Assembly (NCBI RefSeq): GCF_025685685.1
Contig: NZ_JAGSYH010000002.1
Coordinates: 234,768-298,767, forward strand
Source: Acidicapsa dinghuensis
GTDB lineage: Bacteria > Acidobacteriota > Terriglobia > Terriglobales > Acidobacteriaceae
Direction of reading: 5' to 3'
Length of the DNA stretch: 64,000 nucleotides
Part shown: piece by piece, positions 53,620-62,826 of the stretch
How the letters are laid out: each line of letters begins with the position of its first letter
How positions within the stretch are numbered: position 1 is the first letter of the stretch
Program-made: the position numbers and the translations under genes
The notes under the pieces: generated by a model
Database searches by the model: none
What the model was told of the DNA's origin: nothing
The model's input: the letters and a program-made list of their open reading frames with translations, nothing else

Positions 53620-56600
53620 CTAGAAGATGTACTTCAAGGCAAGTTGAAAGAACCGTGCATCCGGGGTGTTGTTCTGGAAAAACTTCGGTCCAGAGATCAG
53701 GCCACCGTTCGACCCCATGGAACCATTTGGAGTGCCTAGGGTTGGGTGATTCAAGACATTAAAGGCATCCGCTCTGAACTGCAGGTTCTGTTCGCGCAAT
53801 ACCGGAAAGGTTTTGAATAGTGACATGTTGACCTGGTAGTAGCCGGGGCCATAGATGTTGTTCTGCACGCCACCTAGCAGCGCAATTGCCGTTGCCTTAT
53901 CGATGACTGGTGCCTGAAATTCGACCGGAACGCCATCTGGATTTACCGATCCAACCGGATGCGTAGCATCGGAGATCATCTCGCCGGGCAGCGGGTTGCG
54001 GAATGCGCATGGATTGAAGTAATTCAGCTTGGTCTTGACCTTCGCCGGGCATGAGGTCAGGCTCGGGTTGGTCGGATCAGGCGCTCCTCCACCCGCGAAT
54101 GGGCTGCGAACAAGATAGGCCCGCGCTCCACCTCCAGAGGCCGTGCTGATATTGGGACTCACGGAAAATGGAATTCCTGTCTGCGCGGCGTATGTCAGGC
54201 TCGTGGACCATCCGCCAGCAATCTCATCGAGCCAACGAGAAGAACTGCTGAGAAAAGCCCGTCCATGTCCAAATGGCAGTTCGTAATTTCCGTTGATCGT
54301 GAAGCGATTGCGAACGTCGAAGACGGAGTTCGTCAACTCGTCGATGTAAGGAATCAAAGCTGGCTGGCGATCGCCGATGGCGCTGAAGAGACCGCCTGCG
54401 TCGCTGGCATCGTCGAGCGCGTGGGACCAGGTGTAGGTGGCCAGGAAGCTCAACCCGTGCGAATAGCGCTTCTCCAGCTTTGCCTGCAGCGAGTTATAGG
54501 TGCTGACGCCGCCGAAATGCTCTTGACCAATACCGCCAAGATCCGGGAATGGGTTGAACGGATTGGTGTTGGTTCCCGGACGCCATAGGCCCGGCGCGGT
54601 ATTGGGAGCCGCGTAGAGTTCCATATGCCGAGTGAGATTGCCGACATAGGTGATGGTAGCGGAGAGGTTGGGCTGAATCTGCTGCTGCACGCCGAGACTG
54701 AATGTCATCGTATACGGCGGCTTGACGTTCGGATCTTCGGAGTGGAAGCCAGGCTGCGAGATGAAGGTCTGTAATTGGCCGTTGTCTGTAGCCGGAAGCA
54801 AACCAGCCTGCAGAGTGACGCCCTGTGCGGCAATCGAAGGGCAGTTGCCTGTTGTGCAAGTTGGCGCAAAGAAATTTGCCTGGTTGGACCATGGAAAATT
54901 TGCGCCAAGGTTGCCGTTACCGTTCGACTGCAGGCCTCCGTAGAAGATTCCGAAGCCTGCGCGGACGACGGTATTATCGTGCGGGGAGTAGGCAAAGCCA
55001 ATACGCGGAGCGAAGTTCGTTTTCTGCGCCGTTACAAGATGGTCGTTGTCGACAAACTGTACGGTGACGTTGTCCTTGGCCAGTGCGTTGAGGAAAGGCG
55101 CACCTAGAACAATGTTCTGCTGACTCTTCGGAAACTGAACAACACCGGAACCCGTGCCTATGCCTAATGGGCCGGTGGCGATAAAGTTCGCCTGTTGTCC
55201 GCCATTTTCCTTGTACGGCTGGAAGTAGTCATATCGCACACCGAGATTCAAGGTAAGCTTCCGCGTGATTCTCCAGTCATCCTGCACGTAGCCTGCGTCG
55301 TACCATTGCGCGTCGTTCACGTTAGGCGAGACAGAAAGAGCTCCGTAGTTTTCCTGGTCCACGATCATGTCCGCCACGGCGTTTCCGGTATTGGCTACGC
55401 CGACTAATCCGGTGAATTGACCGTCCCAGTGATATTGCCCCAGATCCGCGGGTGCATAGATGTAATAGAAGCGGATTGCCTGAAAGGACGCGCCAAACTT
55501 TACAGAGTGGTTCCCCCAGATCTTTGTCACGTTGTCGAGAATCTGGTAGACGTTCTGCGATTCGCGGCTGATGCCCACCGAGCCCCACTGCTGGATGGCT
55601 CCATTGACATAGCCAGACGGAAGGCCGTACTGTCCGGGCTTGAGGTTCGAGGGTTCAGGCCCAAGTCCCAGAGAAGTGTTAAGCGTTGGATTATAAGCAT
55701 TCGGCTGCTGGAAGTTGAAGACTCCCCAGTTGTAACCGAAGCGAAACTCGTTGGTCAGAGTTGGCGTGAAGATGTGAGTTTCGCTACCCATGAAGTTCAT
55801 GGCCAAATTGGTGTCATACTCTCCACCATAGCCACTACCATCAAGCAGGGGGCCTAGAGGCAAGCCGTTCGTCTTGATCTCGTGCAGGTAGCTGTAGCGC
55901 ACGTAGGTCTGGTCCTTGGCATTGATATTCCAATCCAGACGCTGGTCCCACTGGATTGTGTCGTCGCTGTTGCCCACATTCACAAGGTAGTTGTTGTAGA
56001 GCTTTCCGTTGTTGGCGTTGGGAGCGGGGTAAAGATTGAGAATGCCCTGAGCAACGGTATTGATCTGATTCGCGCAAAAGACATTTTGTTGGCCGTTGCA
56101 AACAAGAGGCTGATTCGGGTCCGCAGTGTTCGGCTGATACAACGTAGTTGGCGCTCCCACACCGGTCAGATCGCCGTTCAGCAACTCCGAGAAGTTTCCC
56201 TGGCGTTCCAGAGCCGAGGGCACATTAATCGGAGTCGGATTACTGATCGAAATACGGTTAAGTTCCATGTCGCCGAAGTAGAAGAGTTTGTTTTTCCAGA
56301 TGGGAAAACCGAGCGTCGCTCCGAACTGATTCTGGTGATAGGGTGGGACCACCGCATCGGGGCCTGCATTCCAGTTGATCGCATCGAGATTGGTATTGCG
56401 CAGGTACTCCCAGACATCACCGTGGACCTGATTCGTGCCGGATTTGATGTTTGCCTGCAGCACAGCGCCGGCGGAATGTCCGAACTCTGCGCTGAAGTTG
56501 CTTGTCTGCAGGCTGAACTCGGAAAGTGCATCCGGAGGAGGTCGCATAATGTAGCTGGACCCGTTCAGAAAGTCGACCAGATTCGTATTGTTATCAACAC

Positions 56601-57225
56601 CATCGAGGATGAAGTTGTTCTGTTCGGCACGTTGGCCGTTCGCGACAAAGTCTCCGCTGCCGGATCCACGAGTGTTCCCGAACGGGGGTGCAACGCCATC
56701 TGTCAGTTGCGCGATGTAGACCCAGTTTCGCCCGTTGAGGGGGGTGTCATTAATCTCTTTGGTGCTGATCACCTGGCCGACTGCAGCGTCTTGTGTCTGG
56801 AGAAGCGGAGCTTCGGTGTCAACCTTCACGGTCGCGGTAACGCTGCCGGTCGGCAGCGCGAAGTTGAGATTAAGTCGCTGCTGGATATCAAGATGCAGAT
56901 GTTCGTGGCTTACGGTCTGGAATCCTTTCGCGGATGCGGACACCGTGTAGTTTCCAATCTTCAGCGGAGAAAACACAAAGACACCGCTATTGTTGGATTT
57001 GGTCTGCAGAACCAAACCGGTATCGACACTCGTCACAGTGACTTCCGCATTTGGAATCACCGCTCCAGTGGAGTCTTGTACGACGCCTGTGATTGCTCCC
57101 TGATCCGTCTGAGCAGACGAGTAGGAAGGCATCAGCAACTGAAGCAGCGTTACCGCCACTGCCAATGCTCGTGCGATTGCGGTTAACTGCTTCGAAAAAT
57201 TTTGCCTCAAAAATGGGTTCGCCAT
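53620..57225 (-). CDS. Oar-like TonB-dependent receptor
   Basis: 1201 residues: signal peptide (ALAVAVTLLQLLMPSYSSAQ), CarboxypepD_reg domain (GAITGVVQDSTGAVIPNAEVTV), plug (NDTPLNGRNWVYIAQLTDGVAPP) and long beta-barrel ending in F (LALKYIF). It is the closest partner of the fucosidase/galactosidase/LacI locus, with two operator-like sites 68-113 bases upstream of its start. Likely imports the oligosaccharide released from plant polymers (inference). Only about 25-30% similarity to the receptor at 36900 is suggested by visual comparison. Confidence 0.9.
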   Translation of the reverse strand: MANPFLRQNFSKQLTAIARALAVAVTLLQLLMPSYSSAQTDQGAITGVVQDSTGAVIPNAEVTVTSVDTGLVLQTKSNNSGVFVFSPLKIGNYTVSASAKGFQTVSHEHLHLDIQQRLNLNFALPTGSVTATVKVDTEAPLLQTQDAAVGQVISTKEINDTPLNGRNWVYIAQLTDGVAPPFGNTRGSGSGDFVANGQRAEQNNFILDGVDNNTNLVDFLNGSSYIMRPPPDALSEFSLQTSNFSAEFGHSAGAVLQANIKSGTNQVHGDVWEYLRNTNLDAINWNAGPDAVVPPYHQNQFGATLGFPIWKNKLFYFGDMELNRISISNPTPINVPSALERQGNFSELLNGDLTGVGAPTTLYQPNTADPNQPLVCNGQQNVFCANQINTVAQGILNLYPAPNANNGKLYNNYLVNVGNSDDTIQWDQRLDWNINAKDQTYVRYSYLHEIKTNGLPLGPLLDGSGYGGEYDTNLAMNFMGSETHIFTPTLTNEFRFGYNWGVFNFQQPNAYNPTLNTSLGLGPEPSNLKPGQYGLPSGYVNGAIQQWGSVGISRESQNVYQILDNVTKIWGNHSVKFGASFQAIRFYYIYAPADLGQYHWDGQFTGLVGVANTGNAVADMIVDQENYGALSVSPNVNDAQWYDAGYVQDDWRITRKLTLNLGVRYDYFQPYKENGGQQANFIATGPLGIGTGSGVVQFPKSQQNIVLGAPFLNALAKDNVTVQFVDNDHLVTAQKTNFAPRIGFAYSPHDNTVVRAGFGIFYGGLQSNGNGNLGANFPWSNQANFFAPTCTTGNCPSIAAQGVTLQAGLLPATDNGQLQTFISQPGFHSEDPNVKPPYTMTFSLGVQQQIQPNLSATITYVGNLTRHMELYAAPNTAPGLWRPGTNTNPFNPFPDLGGIGQEHFGGVSTYNSLQAKLEKRYSHGLSFLATYTWSHALDDASDAGGLFSAIGDRQPALIPYIDELTNSVFDVRNRFTINGNYELPFGHGRAFLSSSSRWLDEIAGGWSTSLTYAAQTGIPFSVSPNISTASGGGARAYLVRSPFAGGGAPDPTNPSLTSCPAKVKTKLNYFNPCAFRNPLPGEMISDATHPVGSVNPDGVPVEFQAPVIDKATAIALLGGVQNNIYGPGYYQVNMSLFKTFPVLREQNLQFRADAFNVLNHPTLGTPNGSMGSNGGLISGPKFFQNNTPDARFFQLALKYIF

Positions 57226-57292
57226 CGGTCTGTCTCTCCCGTTTCGGCTTGCATCGCGCTTTGCCGATCTCGCAATGTCGGAATATCAATAC

Positions 57293-57306
57293 GTTTACGT
57301 TAACGC
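57293..57306. promoter_or_regulatory. Operator-like site, type A, upstream of the TonB receptor
   Basis: GTTTACGTTAACGC, identical over 14 bases to 57757-57770. Contains CGTTAACG and the LacI-like near-palindrome TTTAC-GTTAA with central CG. It is 68 bases upstream of the receptor start codon. Confidence 0.65.
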
Positions 57307-57325
57307 TATGTTCGTCAAAAGAACT

Positions 57326-57338
57326 GTGTACGTTACCG
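57326..57338. promoter_or_regulatory. Operator-like site, type B, upstream of the TonB receptor
   Basis: GTGTACGTTACCG; its exact reverse complement is at 57895-57907, and GTGTACGTT also occurs at 52309-52317. It lies 33 bases from the type A site centre to centre. Confidence 0.65.
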
Positions 57339-57756
57339 GAAGAGACGGTACTCCCAAGATGAAAGATTTGTCAAGAAACTATTTCAGGCGCATGCATCGC
57401 CTCTGAAGTGGTACTAGGTTTTGCGGCAAACTCTTTTCCAAACTCCTCGCTGTTTGATCCTACGGAAACGCTTTATTGCCGTCCGATCTCGTAATCGTGA
57501 CCTGAAAATATGCTTTATTGGCTGTTTTTTCTCGAAGTGTTTTCTTCAGAGACCTGTTTGACTTGGCATCAATTGCATCGGCAGGGTGCATATTCATTCA
57601 GTGCAAGATTCTTGATGCACCCCTCGTTGACTGAGACGAAGACTGGGACATCTGTTTTTCGCAAATGACCGTTATCGTTCACTAAATATGAACTATGGAC
57701 GCAATGACTCGGATCTGAGTTTTCGCCTCGAAAGCGCCATGTAAGTATCGTGATAT

Positions 57757-57770
57757 GTTTACGTTAACGC
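57757..57770. promoter_or_regulatory. Operator-like site, type A, upstream of the DUF5107 gene
   Basis: Second copy of GTTTACGTTAACGC in the same orientation, 206 bases upstream of the DUF5107 start. The rest of the 750-bp intergenic region shows no gene or RNA that I recognise. Confidence 0.65.
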
Positions 57771-57894
57771 AGAAGGATCGCTCAAACCCGATCCTGACTA
57801 TTAGACACTTCTACATCGAAGAGCAAAGTGCCTCCGATAGACGACGTGACAATTTGTTTGACAATCCCGGAAGTGCCCCATACATTGGCATACG

Positions 57895-57907
57895 CGGTAA
57901 CGTACAC
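57895..57907. promoter_or_regulatory. Operator-like site, type B, upstream of the DUF5107 gene
   Basis: CGGTAACGTACAC, reverse complement of the site at 57326-57338, 69 bases upstream of the DUF5107 ATG. Pairing of one A and one B site on each side of the divergent region is consistent with control of both genes by one LacI-family regulator. Confidence 0.65.
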
Positions 57908-57975
57908 GACAAGCGCAGAGCCGCGCCTCCGGCCTAGATCGTGTCCACACTCTACCAACCACGAAAGGGAGCCCC

Positions 57976-60900
57976 ATGCGGGAGGATATAGTCGACGCAA
58001 ATAGTCCAACCCGTCCGCCGGCGGCCGAGGTCCCAAAACTTGAATTACCTCCACCGCCTGATGCGGAGCGGGGACCGGTCCGGGCTTGGCGTGCCCAGGT
58101 CTCGATGCTCACCTACATGCCGGCCATCCCCGATCCCAATCCCCTGTTCCTTGAGAAGCGGGTCTATCAGGGCAGCAGTGGCCGCGTTTATCCCCTGCCT
58201 GTCATCGATTACGTCGAACGGACTCCTCAACCTCACTTCTGGGATGCCGTCCACATCGAGAATGAATTCCTGCGTCTCATGATCCTGCCCGCTATCGGCG
58301 GTCGAATCCATGTTGGCGTCGACAAGCGCACCGGCTATGACTTCTTCTATCGCCAGAACGTTATCAAGCCGGCTCTGGTTGGTCTCGCCGGCCCCTGGAT
58401 TTCCGGAGGCGTCGAATTCAACTGGCCTCAGCATCATCGCCCTGCCACATTCATGCCCGTCGAAACCGCGATCGAGCGCGCTGCTGACGGCTCGGTCACG
58501 ATCTGGTGCAGCGATCACGACCCCATGGTCCGCATGAAGGGCATGCACGGCATCTGTCTGCACCCAGGCAAGGCTTACGTCGAGCTTAAAGTCCGCCTCT
58601 ACAACCGCACTCTCCAAACCCAGACCTTCCTGTGGTGGGCCAACGTCGCCACGCACGTTCATGAGCAATATCAGTCTTTCTTCCCAAAGGACGTGCGTTA
58701 TGCAGCTGATCACGCAAAGCGCGCCGTCACCGAATACCCTCTCAGCCATGGGCTCTATTACGGCATCGACTATGACGAGCGCGCGCGGTTCGGCGTCCCG
58801 CCCGAAGAAATGCCCGGCCAGTTCGTTCCCGACGGCTCTTACCCTCCAAACGATCTCGGCTGGTATGCCAACATCCCCGTCCCCACCAGTTATATGATCG
58901 TTGGCTCGCGTGGAGACTTTTTCGGTGGCTACGACCACCACCGCCGCGCTGGCACCGTCGCTTACGCTGACCACCACATTGCTCCGGGCAAGAAGCAATG
59001 GACCTGGGGCAACCATGAATTCGGTTACGCGTGGGACCGAAGCCTCACCGACAACGATGGTCCCTACGTCGAGCTTATGTCCGGCGTCTACACCGATAAT
59101 CAACCCGACTTCTCCATCCTCGCTCCCGGCGAAACGAAGACCTTTAGCCAATACTGGTATCCCATCGGCGACATCGGAATCCCCGATCTCGCCAATCTGC
59201 ACGCTGCCCTTCGCGTAGACAAATCCGACGAACTCGTTACCGTGCATCTTCAAGTCACTAAAAATCTTCCCAATGCGTGTCTCATGGTGCGCATCGGTGA
59301 CTCCGAGATAGCGCTGTGGACCGGCAGCCTGAGCACCGTCGATCCACTCCACCTGCAGTTCCCCACTAACGGCATCTCTGGTCCTCTCGCGGTCACCCTC
59401 ATTGATGGCGACCGCCACGTTCTCCGCTACGCTCCAGATGAAATCGAACCCGTGCCGTCTCCCTTGGTCGCCACTGAGCCGCCTCTACCCGAAGAAGTGA
59501 CGAGCAACGACGAGCTCTTTCTGAATGGTCTCCATCTTGAGCAATATCGCCATCCAACTCGTGCGCCAGAAATCTACTGGCGCGAGGCCATCAAGCGCGA
59601 CCCTGGCGACAGCCGATGCAATCTCGCCCTGGGCCGCTGGCATCTGAACCGCGGCGAATTTCCCGAAGCCGAAAGATATCTCCGTACCGCCATCGCCCGC
59701 CTCACTGTACGCAATCCCAATCCACCGGATGGTGAACCGCACTACACACTCGGCTTGACACTCTCGTATCAGCAGCGCTTGGAGGAAGCCTACGACGCTT
59801 TCTATAAGAGCACTTGGAACGCGGCGTGGCGCGCTCCTGCTTATCACCGCCTCGCCGAGATCGACTGCACTCGCGCTGACTGGACAACCGCCCTGGACCA
59901 TCTTGATCGGTCCCTCCGCGCCGAAACCGACAACCTCAACGCCCGCAATCTTCGCACGCTAGTGCTGCGTCGTCTCGGTCGCCCTGCAGAAGCCGCGGCT
60001 TTCCTTGAGGAAACCCGCACCCTCGATCCTCTCGACATCTACGGTCGCTGGCTGGCAACAGACGTGCCTCCACAAGACGGCCAGCTTCTGCTCGATCTGG
60101 CACTCGACCTTGTGCGTGCAGGCTTCCTGGGTGAGGCACTCTCGATACTCACCACCACAAACCCAAGCACAACCGCTGGCGCCGAGCCAATCGCCCTTTA
60201 TCTGCGGGCCGACCTTTTCGATCGCCTCGGCCATTGCACTGAAACTGCGGTGACCCGTGAAAGCGCTCGCCGTGCTGATCCCGCCTTTGTTTTCCCCAAT
60301 CGTATCGAAGAGCTCGTTCTACTCAGCAAAGCGATTGCGGCGAACTCAAGCGATCCACATGCGCCCTACTATCTCGGCAATCTTCTCTATGACCGCCGCC
60401 GCTATACCGAAGCGATCCTGATGTGGGAGCGCTCCGTTGCACTGGAACCATCCTTCGCCACTCCCTGGCGCAATCTCGGCATCGCATACTTCAATGTGCT
60501 CCACGATCCTCTTCGCGCTTTGCAAGCCTTTGCCAAAGCACGCACCGCCGCGCCTTGCGACGCACGCATTCTCTACGAACACGACCAGCTTCTGAAACGA
60601 ACCGGCCATGCCCTTTCGGAGCGGCTGGCCGCACTTGAAGCCAATGCCGCGCTAGTCGAGCAGCGTGATGACCTTTCCGTCGAGCTCATTTCACTCTTGA
60701 ACAGCCTCGACCAGCCTCAACGTGCTCTCGATTTGCTTCTTGGCCGCCAATTCCAGCCGTGGGAAGGCGGCGAGGGCCTTGTGCTTTCCCAATACGTTCG
60801 CGCCAACGTCCTGCTTGCCCACCGTTTTCTACAACACGGAGAGCCCGTGCGTGCCATTGCCCGCCTTGTTTCCGCCTCCAACCCTCCTGAGAATCTCAGT

Positions 60901-61383
60901 GAAGCTAAACACCTGCTCATGAATCTCAGCATGATTGACTACTGGCTCGGCGAGGCGCACTACCAAGCCGGCAATCGCCGCGAAGCCGAACATCACTGGA
61001 CACTCGCTGCCCGCCAGAAGGGAGATTTCCAGCAGATGCAGGCTAAGACCGTTTCTGAAAACACCTACTGGAGCGCCTGCGCCTTGCGTCGCCTGGGCCG
61101 CGAACAGGATGCCATCCATGTCTTCCGCACGATCCTCGATCACGCCGCCGAGCTTCAAAGCCAGGCCCCGAAAATTGACTACTTCGCCACGTCGCTACCT
61201 GCCATGCTGCTCTTCGACGAAGATCTTACCCGCCGCCAGAGCATCACGGCTCGCTTCCTGGAAGCACAAGCGCGGCTTGGCCTGGGTGAAGATGCCGAGG
61301 GACTCTGTCTCCTCGAAGAAGTCCTCGCTATGGATAACGCTCATACTGGCGCTATCGATCTTTTTTGGTTCCATAAAGGATAA
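57976..61383 (+). CDS. DUF5107 domain protein with C-terminal TPR repeats
   Basis: ATG with GGGAG seven bases upstream; 1135 residues, no signal peptide. Residues 60-460 are the DUF5107 domain (FLRLMILPAIGGRIHVGVDKRT, GPWISGGVEFNWPQHH), a galactose-mutarotase-like beta-sandwich. Residues 510-1100 are TPR repeats (NLALGRWHLNRGEFPEAERYL, PYYLGNLLYDRRRYTEAILMWERSVALEP). Such proteins are found next to carbohydrate-use genes; enzymatic activity is unknown. It is followed two bases later by the sugar porter gene, so they form an operon. Confidence 0.85.
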   Translation: MREDIVDANSPTRPPAAEVPKLELPPPPDAERGPVRAWRAQVSMLTYMPAIPDPNPLFLEKRVYQGSSGRVYPLPVIDYVERTPQPHFWDAVHIENEFLRLMILPAIGGRIHVGVDKRTGYDFFYRQNVIKPALVGLAGPWISGGVEFNWPQHHRPATFMPVETAIERAADGSVTIWCSDHDPMVRMKGMHGICLHPGKAYVELKVRLYNRTLQTQTFLWWANVATHVHEQYQSFFPKDVRYAADHAKRAVTEYPLSHGLYYGIDYDERARFGVPPEEMPGQFVPDGSYPPNDLGWYANIPVPTSYMIVGSRGDFFGGYDHHRRAGTVAYADHHIAPGKKQWTWGNHEFGYAWDRSLTDNDGPYVELMSGVYTDNQPDFSILAPGETKTFSQYWYPIGDIGIPDLANLHAALRVDKSDELVTVHLQVTKNLPNACLMVRIGDSEIALWTGSLSTVDPLHLQFPTNGISGPLAVTLIDGDRHVLRYAPDEIEPVPSPLVATEPPLPEEVTSNDELFLNGLHLEQYRHPTRAPEIYWREAIKRDPGDSRCNLALGRWHLNRGEFPEAERYLRTAIARLTVRNPNPPDGEPHYTLGLTLSYQQRLEEAYDAFYKSTWNAAWRAPAYHRLAEIDCTRADWTTALDHLDRSLRAETDNLNARNLRTLVLRRLGRPAEAAAFLEETRTLDPLDIYGRWLATDVPPQDGQLLLDLALDLVRAGFLGEALSILTTTNPSTTAGAEPIALYLRADLFDRLGHCTETAVTRESARRADPAFVFPNRIEELVLLSKAIAANSSDPHAPYYLGNLLYDRRRYTEAILMWERSVALEPSFATPWRNLGIAYFNVLHDPLRALQAFAKARTAAPCDARILYEHDQLLKRTGHALSERLAALEANAALVEQRDDLSVELISLLNSLDQPQRALDLLLGRQFQPWEGGEGLVLSQYVRANVLLAHRFLQHGEPVRAIARLVSASNPPENLSEAKHLLMNLSMIDYWLGEAHYQAGNRREAEHHWTLAARQKGDFQQMQAKTVSENTYWSACALRRLGREQDAIHVFRTILDHAAELQSQAPKIDYFATSLPAMLLFDEDLTRRQSITARFLEAQARLGLGEDAEGLCLLEEVLAMDNAHTGAIDLFWFHKG

Positions 61384-61385
61384 AG

Positions 61386-62819
61386 ATGCACGGCCCTTCA
61401 CTCTCCAGCGCTTCTCAGTCCTCCTTAGTCGAGCCGCAGCACAGTCTGTACTTATGGGGCATCGCTGTGGTTGCCGCCTTGGGCGGCCTTCTCTTCGGCT
61501 ACGACTGGGTTGTTATTGGGGGTGCGCGGCAGTTCTATGAAGTCTACTTTCACCTCACGTCGCCCGCTCTTGTCGGTTGGGCCAACAGTTGCGCACTCGT
61601 CGGATGCCTATTCGGCTCTCTCGCCGCTGGAACTTTAGCCGACCGCTACGGCCGCCGTCCGATTCTGCTTGCTTCCGCGCTGATGTTTGCCATCTCTTCG
61701 GTGCTGACCGGTTGGGCCTGGTCGTTTTCTGCTTTCATCTTCTGGCGTATCCTCGGTGGCACCGCAATCGGCCTCAGCTCCAACGTATCGCCGCTTTATA
61801 TCGCGGAGATCAGCCCTGCGGCCCATCGCGGACGCCTCGTCAGCCTCAACCAATTTGCTATCGTCGTAGGCATACTCCTCGCTCAGATCGTCAACTGGCG
61901 CGTTGCCCGCCCCGTACCCTCAGACTTGCCGCACGACTTGCTTCTCTACACATGGAATGTGCAGTACGGATGGCGCTGGATGTTCACTGCCGTCGCTGCT
62001 CCTGCTCTCATCTTCACGCTAGCCTCACTATTCATCCCCGAGAGTCCCCGTTGGCTGTGCGGCGTTGGCCGTACCCACGAATCGCGCACGATCCTCGAAC
62101 GGATTGGTGGCTCCGCCTATGCCCACGCAGAGATAGCCAGCATCGAGTCTGCGCAACGCTCAGACAACGCTCTCACTCAGTTCTCCTGGCGCGAGCTTTT
62201 CCAACCCCCATTCCGCAAAATCCTTCTTGTGGGCATCGCCCTTGCTGCACTTCAGCAATGGACCGGTATCAACATCCTCTTCAACTACGCCGCCGAGGTG
62301 TATCGCAGCGCCGGATACGGTGCCAACGACATCTTTCTCGATATCGTCATCACTGGCGCCATCAACCTTGTCTTCACCGTGCTCGCTATGCTCCTCGTCG
62401 ATCGGCTCGGCCGCCGGCTCATGATGCTCGCCGGCTGCATCGGTATCGGCGTCTCCCATCTACTCTGCGCCTGGGCATATCACGCACAATGGCGAGGTGC
62501 TCCGATCCTTGTGCTCACCCTCAGTGCAATCGCTTGCTACGCACTCACTCTGGCGCCCGTTACGTGGGTCCTGATCGCCGAAATATTTCCTCTCCGCATT
62601 CGTTCTCAGGGCATATCGATAGCAGTGAGCGCGCTGTGGATCGCCTCTTTCCTTCTCACCTACACCTTTCCTCTCCTCAGCCAGCTTGAAGGCACAGGCG
62701 GCGCCTTCCTCACCTATGGCGTCATCTGCCTGCTTGGCTTTGTTCTCGTCGCGACGTCGGTTCCAGAGACCAAGGGGCGCACACTTGAGCAGATTAGCGC
62801 GAGCACCATCGAAGACTGA
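61386..62819 (+). CDS. Sugar porter family MFS transporter (XylE-like)
   Basis: The 477-residue, 12-TM permease starts two bases after the previous stop, with AAAGGA ahead of the ATG. Sugar-porter signatures: GGLLFGYDWVVIGGA (TM1), DRYGRRP, PESPRWL, QQWTGINILFNYAAEVYRSAG (TM7), DRLGRRLMM and PETKGRTLEQI. It probably imports a monosaccharide, such as galactose, xylose or fucose, released by the neighbouring hydrolases (inference), by proton symport. The specificity is not readable. It is convergent with the pncB gene. Confidence 0.92.
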   Translation: MHGPSLSSASQSSLVEPQHSLYLWGIAVVAALGGLLFGYDWVVIGGARQFYEVYFHLTSPALVGWANSCALVGCLFGSLAAGTLADRYGRRPILLASALMFAISSVLTGWAWSFSAFIFWRILGGTAIGLSSNVSPLYIAEISPAAHRGRLVSLNQFAIVVGILLAQIVNWRVARPVPSDLPHDLLLYTWNVQYGWRWMFTAVAAPALIFTLASLFIPESPRWLCGVGRTHESRTILERIGGSAYAHAEIASIESAQRSDNALTQFSWRELFQPPFRKILLVGIALAALQQWTGINILFNYAAEVYRSAGYGANDIFLDIVITGAINLVFTVLAMLLVDRLGRRLMMLAGCIGIGVSHLLCAWAYHAQWRGAPILVLTLSAIACYALTLAPVTWVLIAEIFPLRIRSQGISIAVSALWIASFLLTYTFPLLSQLEGTGGAFLTYGVICLLGFVLVATSVPETKGRTLEQISASTIED

Positions 62820-62826
62820 AGCCCGC

